Assembly: GCA_943704525.1 (NCBI GenBank)
Contig: CALSCQ010002074.1
Location: forward strand, 1-39,635
Direction of reading: 5' to 3'
DNA from: Pigoraptor vietnamica
Lineage: Eukaryota > Opisthokonta > Filasterea
DNA length: 39,635 nucleotides
This document shows, one piece after another, positions 12,955 to 23,001 of this stretch; within the stretch, counting starts at the first letter, position 1; every line of letters begins with the position of its first letter. The position numbers and the translations under genes were made by a program. The notes under the pieces were generated by a model. That model was not told where the DNA came from. It did not search any database and saw only the letters and a list, made by a program, of their open reading frames with translations.

Positions 12955-14460
12955 ATGCGTGCCTTGCGTGCTGCGGCGCTTCTTTGCGCGCTATCTCTCG
13001 CATTCGCAGCGTCCATCGAACGCGAAGGTGCCCACATGTCTCACCTCGCGATCGGTGCGCAACGAGACGACCACGCACGCGTTGCGCGCGCACCCACTAT
13101 GGGCATCTACCAGCTTCCCGTGAGCAAGTGGGCACCCGGCACAGGCGTGCCCCTCTCCATCGCCCCCACGATTGCGGCGGCGCCGCACGATAACGAGTTT
13201 GAGAACTATTACGAGCGGATGGGTCGCACGTGGTACAACTACGCGCGCGTCGCGCCGCTCGATTTTCGCGATCGCTGGATGTCGCAGATCATGAACGACA
13301 AGTCGCTGAGCCAGGTCTTCAGCTCGACGGACTACACGAAGACCCCCCTGTTGCCCATCCCTTATGACGTCAACATGAATCGCCTCGCGCGCGCTCACGC
13401 CGCCGACCGCCTCACGTGCCCGCCGAGCCAGGGCCAGTCTCCCCATTACGACTGCAACAACACGGCGCCCGGAGTGCGCATGCAGAACTACGTAGGCCTC
13501 GGCACGGGGGAGATCTACTTCGGGTTCTATCCGTCGCCGCCGAACCGCGCCCTCGGAGCCGCGCGCATCTTTCCCTTTATGTCGATGGCGGGGTTTGTGT
13601 GCGACGGCTACGGCAACGGCGCGTTCCAGATAGGCGCGTGCTGCACCGACCACGGCTCCAACAACGTGACCGTGGCGCCGCTTGGCTGCGGAAGCGGCGG
13701 GGACGGGCACCGCAGCCTCATTATGACTGCGAACGGCGCGCACGGCTGCGGGTGGGGTTGGACGGCGTCCCACGATAACACGATCATGGTGTGCAACCAG
13801 GTCGGCACCACGAACGGGCAGCTCAAGAGCGGGTGGACGCTCCCGTACACGCACGTCGTGTACAGCGGGGGGCACTATTTCGACCCAAAGAACACGACGC
13901 GCTATGCGTTCCTCGCGAACATTTACACGAACAATACGCGCATCGATAGTGCCGTCGTCAACATTGCCGGCAAGAACGAGCCGCTCACGCTGCTTAGCGG
14001 CAGCGACGGGAGGGGCAACTACGTCAGCCAGTACTTTATCGATCCCGCGACGAGCCTTCTCCCGTCGTCGACGGCGGGCTGCAAGCCGTACTTCTTCTCC
14101 ATCGACATCGTGAAGGCCAACGGCGACAAGGTCAATTACCGCTACCCGACCTCAGGGTACTATTACACTTACTACGTCAACGGCTGCAACGTCAACTGGG
14201 CGAACCCTTCGGACCCTGCCAAGCCCCCAAACCCCGCCGATCCCTCCACATGGGGCCTCACAAGCTACGGCGGATCTGGCGGCGGAGGGTCGTCGAACGG
14301 CGTCGCCGTGGGCGTGGGCGTCGGCATCTCGCTCGCGGTCGTTGTTGCGGCGGCGATTGGGTTTGTGCTGTGGCGCCGATCGCGCGGTGGTTCACCCATG
14401 GGCCGCGGTCGCATGGGAGAGTCGCAGGACGAGCTGCGGGAGGTGTCGTACAAGCGCTAG
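12955..14460 (+). CDS. Secreted or type I membrane protein with CAP/SCP-like core
   Basis: The gene is a single exon of 501 codons. I chose the ATG at 12955 because it opens a clear signal peptide (MRALRAAALLCALSLAFA), preceded by AACC. The exoplasmic part has many Cys, Gly and aromatic residues. Two segments recall the CAP/SCP fold: NRLARAHAADRL near residue 142, and GDGHRSLIM...GCGWGW near 250-268, the latter resembling the GHRxNIM...GxG block of CAP proteins. A Pro-rich stretch and a GGGGSS linker lead to one transmembrane helix at about 450-473, then RRSRGG and a short cytosolic tail of about 28 residues. This suggests a cell-surface protein with a lumenal CAP-like domain. The lack of introns contrasts with most neighbours. 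The CAP assignment rests on motifs only and could be a related cysteine-rich family. Confidence 0.75.
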   Translation: MRALRAAALLCALSLAFAASIEREGAHMSHLAIGAQRDDHARVARAPTMGIYQLPVSKWAPGTGVPLSIAPTIAAAPHDNEFENYYERMGRTWYNYARVAPLDFRDRWMSQIMNDKSLSQVFSSTDYTKTPLLPIPYDVNMNRLARAHAADRLTCPPSQGQSPHYDCNNTAPGVRMQNYVGLGTGEIYFGFYPSPPNRALGAARIFPFMSMAGFVCDGYGNGAFQIGACCTDHGSNNVTVAPLGCGSGGDGHRSLIMTANGAHGCGWGWTASHDNTIMVCNQVGTTNGQLKSGWTLPYTHVVYSGGHYFDPKNTTRYAFLANIYTNNTRIDSAVVNIAGKNEPLTLLSGSDGRGNYVSQYFIDPATSLLPSSTAGCKPYFFSIDIVKANGDKVNYRYPTSGYYYTYYVNGCNVNWANPSDPAKPPNPADPSTWGLTSYGGSGGGGSSNGVAVGVGVGISLAVVVAAAIGFVLWRRSRGGSPMGRGRMGESQDELREVSYKR

Positions 14461-14631
14461 CGCGCGAATGAACTGAAAACTAGGAAAATCATGCGAAAAA
14501 AAAACATAGCAAAGCCAGTAACAAGACTGTTACAGTCCTGCGGCTTCTCAGCTGTTTGTGTTGGCCACGGCGCCTTTTCAACAGAAGCCCATCCTGCGAA
14601 ATGTAACAACAAACCACCGCCACGCGCGAAC

Positions 14632-17289
14632 ATGCTCCGCACGCTGCTCTGCGTGTGCCTTGTGCTCGCGGGTGCCTGCGTGGGCAGCGACATCCCCGGC
14701 ACCGATAATGGACCGTGCGGCGCGCGTGGCGAGGGGGTCGAAGTGCGCACCCCTCGCGTGCTGTGGGCTCAGTCTCACGACGTCTTGCATCTGTCGTTTG
14801 TTGTGCCGGGAGTGACGAACGAGAAGATAGCGGCGAATGAGTCGCACGTGGCGTTTTGTGCGTCTTCGAGTACCAAGAAGGACGTGTGGGTTGTTGCTAC
14901 TAATCGAAAAAACCTTGTGCGCTTGTGTGTGGTCTGCGAGTGCGCGTGCGTTTGTGTGCATGCGTATGTGTGTATGCGTATGCATACGCGCGCGTGTGTG
15001 CACACGTGTGTTTGAAACCTGCCTCTTGTGTCTCTGCCAGCGATAGTAGTGCCCCCACATGCGCCTTGTATCACATACGTGTCGCGTGTATTCACATTTT
15101 CACTCAAATTCCTTCGCAGTTTCGGAGTCCTTCTGCATCTTCGCGAGGATATCAACCCCGCAAGCGTGCGATGGGAGCGCGTCGCTCGCGGCACCATTCA
15201 CGCGACCGTCCCAAAGGCCGTCCCCCACTTTTTCGATCGCCTCTTGGTCGGCTCGGATCCCTGGTACCTGGGCACGGACTGGAAGCGATGGAACGACAAT
15301 TCGCCAAACCCGGACGACGACTCGCGCGCAGTGGACCGCGGCGCAGACGGCAACGTGGACGCACACCTCGCCGACGTCGTGCAGATGGAAGATGCGTCCG
15401 AGAATCTCCCAAAGTTTGTGCCTCTGGGCGCGGCCAACATGAGCGACGTGCTCGAGGCAAAGGGCGTGCTGCTCGTGGACGTTTCGTTTCCCTGGTGCGG
15501 CACGTGTCGCGACTTTCACCTGGAACTGCGCCGTGCGTCGGCGTGGCTGTCCAAGGCTGGCGTTGATCACGTGGTCGGGCAGGTGGACGCCCGTGAGGAG
15601 CGGGACCTCGCGCGTCGGTACGGTGCCGTGTGCGACTGGCGGTGCTCGTTCCGCCTCTTCATCGACCGCGGGCCGCCCGTGCCTCTCGTCTACACGGGAC
15701 TGCCGTCTTCGCTCGACATGTCCGCGTTTGTTCTGCGCTGGACGACGCGCTTTGGCGTCTCGTCGGTGGACTCCCCCAGCAGCGTACGCGCGCTCTTGGG
15801 CGCGGGAGGGTGCAGTACGCTCGCCGTGTCGACGTCCCCGGCACCCACAGAGGCTTTCCTCGCGGCTGCAGACGTCATTGACGGCGGTCACGCTCGCAGC
15901 GGAGACTTTTCGGTCAAGGATCAGGTCGATGCGAACGTGTGTTTCGGCACGGCGCGTCACTCGGGCGGCGTCGTGTTCCGCGGAATTCGCTTCGAGAGCG
16001 AGACACCACAGAGTTGCGAGGCGCGCGGGGCGGATGTCTGGATCGTCCGACACGTCGCCCCCGAAGAGGAAGAGCTCTCCTGTTTCAAGCTGCCCCCGTG
16101 CGAGGGCCTGTCCAAGGCGGACTGTGCGGAGGCGATCGCCGCGCGTGTGCGGCATGCGTCCCTTCCCCTCGTGTCGCGCTTTCTGTCTTACAGGCGCATG
16201 CGTGTCGAGTTCGCCGGGCGCGCCGTCGTCATACTGTTCCACAGGAGAAACGACACGGAGTCCCTCGCCGCGCTTCGTAGCGCCGTGAGCACATGGCGAG
16301 ATAACGGCACGTCCACGGCGCAACCGTCGTCGACATCGTACACGCACTCGCGCGCGCAGTCTCTGTCGGCGCTGCACCTGTGCGTGGACTGTCGCGGTCC
16401 GTCCGGGGCGTCCACGATGGCCGCGGCGGGTCTCTCTGCGTCGCACACGCCGGCCATTGCAATTGTGGACCTGTCGAAGAAGTTCGACGACGTCAACTCC
16501 CAGGACATCTCGGAGAACACCCCAGACGTCGACCTGCTCTTCCACGTGCCGAAGGCGTACATGCCTTCGAGGGACGCGGATGGCGGCAGCTGCGAGCACA
16601 GCGGACGTGCTGGCGATTCGCCACCGCAGTGGGCGCAGGGTGCGTTCGGCTATCGACCGGAGGACTACGCCGCGTTCTTCGGCGACTTTTTCGCGGATGC
16701 GACGGTTCGCAGTTTTCGCACGGGGCGGGGCGCCAACTGCGCCGGTGCCATTGCAACCGTCGGAAACGGCGTGCCTCACGTGAGCCGGGTGGGCCTCCTT
16801 GCCGCCTTGCGCGCAGGGCCATCGGGCGATCTCGTTGTGTTTGTGCACGCGTGTCCGTCCGTTGGGGAGTGTGAGGCGCCGAAGGTCGCGCAACTGCTCT
16901 CGAAGGCTCTCTTTGCGTCGAGCGTGCGCGATATCGCGGTGGTGGCGTACGATGAGACGACGAACCACGTGCCCGGCAGCATGCGCGCGGGGACGGGGGC
17001 TGCGTCGGGCATTCTGCTGTTTCGACGGGGTTGCGCTTCCGAAATCTATGCGCGCAGCCGCTCTCCTCTCGACACACTCGCCGACGAGCGCGCCGTGGCG
17101 TCGTGCGCGATGCGTATGGACGACGACGCGGCGCTGACGGCGATTACGGTCGCTGGCTTCCTTTCGGCGAAGAAGGGCGAGGAATTTCCCGTTAAGGAAG
17201 TCACGGGGAAGCTCGAAGGGGCGTACAGGGACATGCACGGCTATGTACCGAACAAGCAAAAGCCGCCGGAGACACCCAAGACGCCATGA
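14632..17289 (+). CDS. Secretory CS (p23-like) domain fused to a PDI-like thioredoxin protein
   Basis: Exon 1 is 14632-14885 and exon 2 is 15120-17289 (intron 14886-15119, GTGGGT...GCAG), giving 807 residues. The start at 14632 opens a signal peptide (MLRTLLCVCLVLAGACVG). Residues about 35-140 look like a CS/p23 domain: VLWAQSHDVLHLSF, VPGV, REDINPASVRW, and the closing WYLGTDWKRWND. The intron splits this domain. Next is a thioredoxin a domain with VSFPWCGTC (active cysteines C211 and C214). A b-like segment follows (SVRALLGAGG), then a second one (FAGRAVVILFH), then an a'-like domain near 650-720 where the motif reads SVGEC (C669), so the first catalytic cysteine is replaced. This a-b-b'-a' order is PDI-like. 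No KDEL-type retrieval signal is seen at the C-terminus (KTP). I infer a role in ER or secretory-pathway folding. Domain calls come from motifs, not from a search. Confidence 0.8.
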
Positions 17290-17549
17290 GAAAATCGCTC
17301 GTCATCATCAAAAAAGTGACGCGCACGGGTGACTTGCTGTCTTGCTTTGTTGTCGCGAAAGGCTTTAGTCGACCTATGCCTTAGAAATTTGTCAGGCGCG
17401 GGCGCGTGGACCCCCCCCCCCCGCCTCTTTCACCACACACACGCTTCGCACACCACATGCTTTGTGACACTCACCGCAAGAAAAAAAAAAGGCCAGTGGC
17501 GACAGTACCATTTACTCAAGGGGTTTGAAACTCGGAACCTCCGAGCAGT
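17290..17549. other. Convergent 3' flanks with poly-C and poly-A tracts
   Basis: The CS-PDI gene ends at 17289 and the histidine phosphatase stop lies at 17550 on the other strand, so both 3' untranslated regions share 260 bp. A run of about 13 C (17411-17423) and a run of about 11 A (17481-17491) are visible. No coding sequence is seen. Confidence 0.75.
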
Positions 17550-18928
17550 TTATAGCTTCTGCTGCAAGTTTCCAGCACCAGTAGCGTCGTCTTCCACACG
17601 CCTCCTCTTGCCGACACCATCTTCGTCCTCTTCCGCCCTTCCGCCGCCAATACCCGCCTCGCTCTGCGCCGAGCTAGACGAGGGCTGCGCGCGCGAAGTA
17701 AAAAACGTCGAGATTTTCGGCTGCCCCGGTATCTCCTGCGGAGGCTTGGCGAGGCCGTTCAAGTGCACGGCGCAGTTCTCAAGCACGACGGTCCGCGAGA
17801 GAGCGCCGCGGGTACAGTCGATCTCCACGACGTGCACGGCCGTGTTGATGGTGAACATGCGGCGCGTGGCATCGTGCGAAGAGGGGCCGGTCGAGTGGTG
17901 TGCGAGCGCGTTGAGAATGCTGCTGATAAAGTCGCCGTGGGAGACAAGGAGGACGGAGCGGACGCCGTCACGTGGCCGTGAGGGGGGCTCTGTCGTTGTT
18001 GAGGCTGTCAGTGTGTGTGTAACGAAGCACACACGCAAAGGCAAAAAGGCGCGACGGAGAAAGCGAAGCATACAAGAACGGACGCAGATGTTCATCACTG
18101 AATACAGAGACTGGCCGCAGGCGCACTCACTCACATGCACACGGCATTCACGACCGTACACCGCGCGAGACAGAGTGCGCACAACCACGACTGTGCCCTC
18201 CCACGCACGCAAAGCGCCCCATAACACACGCACCAGTCAACATGGCTGCCTCTGTCTCCGCAATAAAGGGGTCGCCGATTGTTGTGTGCGTGTCGCAGCA
18301 CATGGGGAGATGCCGCGCAAAAATGCCCTGGACGAGTCTCAGCGCCCTGCATGTGCGCGTGCACGTGTGCATGTGAGCGCATGCGTGAGATCTTCCAATC
18401 TTCCATTAGAGTGCCATCTCACTTTCGCAACTCCTCTGCACGTGTCAGCGAGTGGTAATCGCGGGCGGGGACTACGCCGAATCAAACAGAGCCCACGCAC
18501 CGTCGCTGCACGTCCTCGTTGCTTTCGCCGCCCCTTCGCGACTGCCAGAACGACCTGTCCGCCTTCGCATACTTCAAGTTCTCCAGCGACCCGTAATCCC
18601 TCTCGCGCAGACGACGGTCCACGTGCAACACGGTACGCCCAACCGACGCGTGCACGCCGCGCCCAATCGCACGCTCAAAGTGCGGCTCGTGCTCTTCCCC
18701 CGCCATCCGAGACAACGCCACGAGGGCCGTCTTGTGTGCGCGCCTCAGATCGCTGCAATACGCCGCGTCGAAGCGCCATCCCGCCTGCGCCAGTCGGTCC
18801 CCCAGTCGGACTGCTTGGGTTATGCCATGGGGCGTGAGATCGCCGTCGGTGACGCCCTGGAGGAGACCCGCGACGTTGCCGGTGCTCTCGCCGTGGCGCA
18901 CGACGGTGAGACGCAGGCGCGACATCAT
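17550..18928 (-). CDS. Histidine phosphatase superfamily protein (phosphoglycerate-mutase-like)
   Basis: Exon 1 runs from 18928 (MMSRLRL; 18925 also possible) down to 18501. It carries the catalytic TVVRHGESTGN motif, an RRAHKTAL block, RERDYGSLEN with the family's conserved acidic residue, and GGESNEDVQRR. The last exon, about 18004-17550, carries the second catalytic histidine in LLVSHGDFIS, NTAVHVVEID and the N...HL end typical of the branch, then a Ser/Glu/Arg-rich tail ending GNLQQKL. The donor at 18500 (GTGCGTGG) leaves in phase 2. A possible 26-nt linking exon at 18327-18302 would join the two in frame (about 302 residues in all), but I am not sure of it. The family removes phosphate from sugars or proteins; the substrate here cannot be told. 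Confidence 0.88.
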
Positions 18929-19214
18929 CTGTGAGTGCTTCCCTTTTCCTTTCTTCGTGTTCGTCCATCTTCCTCTTCCGTGCACGCGGCTTTGTGGTCA
19001 TGACAGCAGTAACGTAACCCCAACCATACGTAGCAGTAATATGACACTCTTCGGCCGTCACTCTTCCTCTCGCCGACGCCACAATGACTGAGTGTGTGCG
19101 GTGCGCCGATTCACGTGCGGTGCGCCGATTCACGTGCGTTGCATGTTCGTTCGCACACTCTCCAGAGCCACTTGAAGGCCCTGCAGCGACAGACGCGCTT
19201 GGGCTGACGACACC
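18929..19214. promoter_or_regulatory. Divergent spacer (likely shared promoter) with a 19 bp tandem repeat
   Basis: The phosphatase and the F-box/LRR gene start 286 bp apart on opposite strands, so both promoters lie here. A 19-base unit, GTGCGGTGCGCCGATTCAC, occurs twice head to tail at 19096-19114 and 19115-19133, followed by GTGCG of a third. No TATA box is obvious. Confidence 0.55.
19096..19138 (+). repeat. Two tandem copies of a 19 bp unit
   Basis: The unit GTGCGGTGCGCCGATTCAC is repeated exactly, with a five-base start of a third copy. It lies about 80 bases upstream of the F-box/LRR start codon, where tandem factor-binding sites could sit. Confidence 0.9.
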
Positions 19215-21132
19215 ATGGCCGGCTTGCTTTCGCTTCCCGCCGAGGTCGTCGTCGTGCACATCGTAGCGCGCCTCTCCAATGCCGACACTGCTGCGCTTGC
19301 GAAGACGTGCAGTCGCTTCTATTCCCTCCTGCGATTCGAGCGCCTCTACTACCTGTGGCCTCTCTACAATAACAGGTACATCGACGAGCGCGAGTTTCGC
19401 GAGGAGGTCGCTGCTATCATTCCCACCCGTCGCCTCGTGCTGGACGCACGCGTGCGTACACTTTCCGACCTGTCCGGTTTTGCGAACGTGCACACGGCGA
19501 ACCTCCAAGACGTCGCAATTACGGCCGAAGACGCGTCGCCGCTCGCAGACGTGGATACTCTCCAGGTTGATAGCGTATTGCCCCCCTCCCGGCGCCCGTT
19601 CTCGGTGCGCCGCATGACAGTGGCTAAATTCTCCGCGCAGCTGCATTCCATGCTCGGAGGCGTCCAAGTTATCGACGTCCAGTCTGTCGACGACGTCTCG
19701 TTCCTGCGTCCTCGCCACATCACTCTGCGCGGTGGCGCAGTTTCCGACATTTCGAGCCTGGCCAATGCGGCGACGGTGCGTCTCATCTCGTGTTCGCGCG
19801 TTCCGCTGGCGAGCATCGCCGCACTGCGCGGGCTCGTCGTCTTGGAACTTCTGGAGACGCCCTTGAAGGCCATTCCTGTTGAACTGGCGCGCGTGCACAC
19901 ACTCAATCTGTCCTTTTCCCGAGATCTCGTGGACGTTTCGAACGGCCGCGCCATCCACACGCTGCGGCTGAGGGGCTGCGTGAGGGTTGGGGATCTGTCG
20001 GCCCTTGGCAATGTTTACCATCTCGATGTCTCACGGCACCATTACGAGTCTGTGCGCGCGCCCATAACAAACGCGGAGTGGGCGGCCGTTCCCGTGTGAC
20101 GTCTCTCAGCTCGGCCGGGTGCACACACTCCTCTTGAAGGGAAACCGGCGGTTGACGGGCGTGGAGGCTCTCGGTCGCAACCACACGCTAACCCTGTCGT
20201 GTGCGGGCTCGTGCTTCAGGAACGGCGATTTCTCGCACCTCGGGGGCGTTCACACCCTGCGGATCGAGGACAACGACGCTGTCCGTTCCATCGCAGCTCT
20301 CGGTCACGTGCAGACGCTCTTTTTCCACTCCTGCCCGAACCTCGAGAATGTCGCCGGGCTGACTCACGTGCACCTTCTCAAGATAATCGACTGTCGGGGG
20401 CTTGGGGACGTGTCGGCGTTGCGCAACATGCACAGGGTCGCTCTCTGTAGAACGGCGGCCGAATCGTTTGGAGCGCTTGCCGGTGTCCACAGTTTCGACG
20501 CCAGCTGGTCCCACGTGTCGGACAACGTGGGCTGGAGCGCGGCGAGTCCCTGCAACTTACACACGGTCAACCTGTCCCATACGAATGTGAAGGACGTCTC
20601 CGGACTCTCGCGCGTGCACACGCTGAGGCTGGATGGTTGCAAGCGCGTCGTGGATGTCTCGGCGCTCGGCTCCGTGCACGTCCTCGATCTCACCAAGACG
20701 AATGTTCGCGATGTCTCCAGTTTGGGGTCCGTCCACACACTCAGCCTGTACAAGTGCCGTGGTGTCGTGGACGTGTCTGCGCTAGGGTCCGTCCACACAC
20801 TCGACCTGTCCAAGTGCCAAGGAATTGTGGACGTGTCTGCGCTGGGGTCCGTCCACACACTCGACCTGTCCAAGTGCCAAGAAATTGTGGACGTGTCGGC
20901 GCTGGGGCGCGTGCATTCGCTCAATCTCTCGCGCTGCGTGGGCGTCGTGGACGTGTCCGCTCTCGGAGGGGTTAACACGCTTATTTTGTATCGTTGTTCG
21001 GACGTGGAAGATGTGTCCGCGTTGGGTGGCGTGTGCGTGCTGAGCGTGGCGGGTTGCGACAAGATTCGCGATTTTAAGCCCTTGAGAGCTGTGAAGAAGT
21101 TGATCGGTGGACCGCCGCGGTGGTGGAAATGA
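19215..21132 (+). CDS. F-box plus leucine-rich-repeat protein, one frame break near 20090
   Basis: The start at 19215 (ACCATGG context) opens an F-box-like segment: LPAEVVVVHIVARLS, then TAALAKTCSRFYSLLR. The rest is leucine-rich repeats of about 20-23 residues of the type VHTLDLSKCxxVxDVSALGS. F-box/LRR proteins usually carry substrates to SCF ubiquitin ligases. The first frame stops at 20097-20099; the second frame takes up at once and runs to 21132. The second frame already reads DVSQLGRVHTL from 20098, matching the repeat consensus, so coding continues across the stop with a one-base shift. A 16- or 22-nt GT...AG removal would restore frame but would delete part of that consensus. I favour a real or sequencing-derived single-base indel. 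Read through, the protein would be about 638 residues. It ends IGGPPRWWK. Confidence 0.85.
20778..20897 (+). repeat. Nearly identical 60 bp tandem copies of one LRR unit
   Basis: Two successive 60 bp units (20 codons each) encode the same LRR and differ at two bases that I can see (CTAGGG/CTGGGG and AAGGAA/AAGAAA). The neighbouring units are much more divergent, so this pair is a recent duplication inside the array. Confidence 0.9.
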
Positions 21133-21471
21133 AGCAGTGACTGTGGCGAATGCAGGCGCACGTGTCGCCATGGGCTTTGCGAACGTACCGCTCGCACACG
21201 CACAGTCATAAATAAATGCCATCGCAGCGAGTGCCGATTTTTCATTGGCCATCTGCCGTTGTTATCAACAGAAGGCCATGCTTACAAGCCTTGGTGGCGC
21301 GTCCTTTCGAGTCAATTTCGCCGTATTGGCACAAAGACGATGCGCATGGCGTTCTGCTGGATACCGACACAGAAGTGCAAGGTGCGCGCCAAGCGTTCTG
21401 CAGCTCGCGACCGGCCTCCGTCGAGAAGACGGGGTAGGAAGGCGGTGGGGGTAGTCGGAGAGAGAAGCACG
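21133..21471. other. Convergent 3' flanks of the F-box/LRR and CCDC15-like genes
   Basis: This 339 bp spacer holds the 3' ends of two genes facing each other. An AATAAA at 21211-21216, about 79 bases after the LRR stop codon, is a plausible polyadenylation signal for the plus-strand gene. No coding sequence is seen. Confidence 0.7.
21211..21216 (+). terminator. Candidate polyadenylation signal AATAAA
   Basis: The hexamer lies in ATAAATAAATGCC, 79 bases downstream of the F-box/LRR stop codon. Placement and sequence fit a eukaryotic poly(A) signal; cleavage was not observed. Confidence 0.5.
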
Positions 21472-21930
21472 TCACATGGCGCCCACAGACTCGAGGAGGG
21501 CGGCGAGTGCGCGCGCGTGGGCACGCGGGTTGTTTTTGTACGGACAGTTGCTGGCGCACTGCGATGGGTGTGCATCGAACGCATTGCGGCCGCAAGCGCA
21601 GAGGGAAGGGATCGCAATGCCCGCTCGCCGGCACTTGTCCCGCAGCCGCCGACGGAGTGCGTCGGTGTACCTGGTCGGAAAGACGAGCGCGTTGGCCACA
21701 CGATTGTGCAAGCACCCACGCACGTACACGACGTGAGCATACCGTTCCAACTCCGACTGACGCTGGGCAGCGACGCGCTTGACGGCCTCCTCCCCCTGAC
21801 GAGCAATGCGCTGGGCTTCGGCGGGATCCAGTTTGGGCGCTGCGGAGGATAAGACAATTAGGGACTGTTGAATTGACAACCGCGATGAATGAAGCAAGGA
21901 ACAGCTGAGAGGAGACGCGTGACTGCGTCG

Positions 21931-21993
<63 letters not shown>

Positions 21994-22960
21994 CGTTGAG
22001 CACCTTTCTGCGGCCCCCTCTCGATGTCCGCGATGATACGCTCCTGCCGAGCCCTCGCTTTCTCCTTTGGAACCCGAACACGCCGCAAAGACCGCCTGCT
22101 TGCGTTGTGTCAATATGGAAGGACCATAAATGTGCGCTCATACTGGCACACAGAGCACATGAGCCCAAATAGAGACCATCGGACATAGCAAACCCACTTG
22201 TGGTTGTCGTCTCGCACCATCTCCCGCGCCAGCTGCCTCTCCGCTTCCATGTACGCACGTCGCGTCGCATGCACGTGACTCCGCGCCTGCAACACGACCG
22301 CACGCAGAAAGGCGCGTCAGTGAGAGTCGCCTGTTACGTGCAAACACACGCACAGTGAATACCAGAAACACATACAGAACCGCACACGAAATAAAAACAT
22401 ACACAACATCATACCTTCTGCGCCTCCTCCAGTCGCCGCCTGTGATCAGCCACAAACTGCGACGCGCCGTTCAAGTGCGTTTCGTCGACGACACTCTCCT
22501 CGTCCGCCCCATCGGACACAGCGTCGCTGTCGTCCACAAAGACGACACCCCCGGATGCCGCCCTGGGGCTCCTCGCCTTCGTCCCCTTGGGGCTGCGGCT
22601 GCGCGGACGCTCCATGGGCGGGTTGTCTTCCGTCGACACCGGCGCGCCGAGATATTCCTCACGCAGCTGCACGAAAGAAGGGTGGGAAACGGACAGAGGT
22701 TTAAGCCGCTAGCGCATGCAGGATCACTGAGGAGCGTAAACGAAATGTGAAAAAACAAAACGAAAGGGGACCATTGCATGCATAGTGACGTTGGCGTAGA
22801 CATTCCCGCCTCACCTTGCTGCCCCACGCCTCAAGGCTCGCACCGAAACGCGCCTCGTGAACCTCTCTTAATGTGGGACTCGCGGGTTCATAGGGCAATT
22901 GCTGTGAATGGAGCGAGAATCAGAATGCGCGTGACCATTCCTGCCGTTCCAACAAACTCA

Positions 22961-23001
<41 letters not shown>

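Noticed and set aside
15100-17259. A 719-codon open frame on the minus strand
   Set aside because: It is antisense to the CS-PDI exon. Its product is rich in Arg and His with no motif, as expected from the GC-rich third positions of the true gene.
18675-20021. A 448-codon open frame on the minus strand
   Set aside because: It overlaps the phosphatase exon and the antisense of the F-box/LRR gene. It has no domain, and its length follows from GC-rich codon bias.
20088-20109. A 22-nt (or 16-nt) GT...AG micro-intron in the F-box/LRR gene
   Set aside because: It would restore frame but would remove the DVSQ residues that match the LRR consensus, and it is shorter than other introns here.
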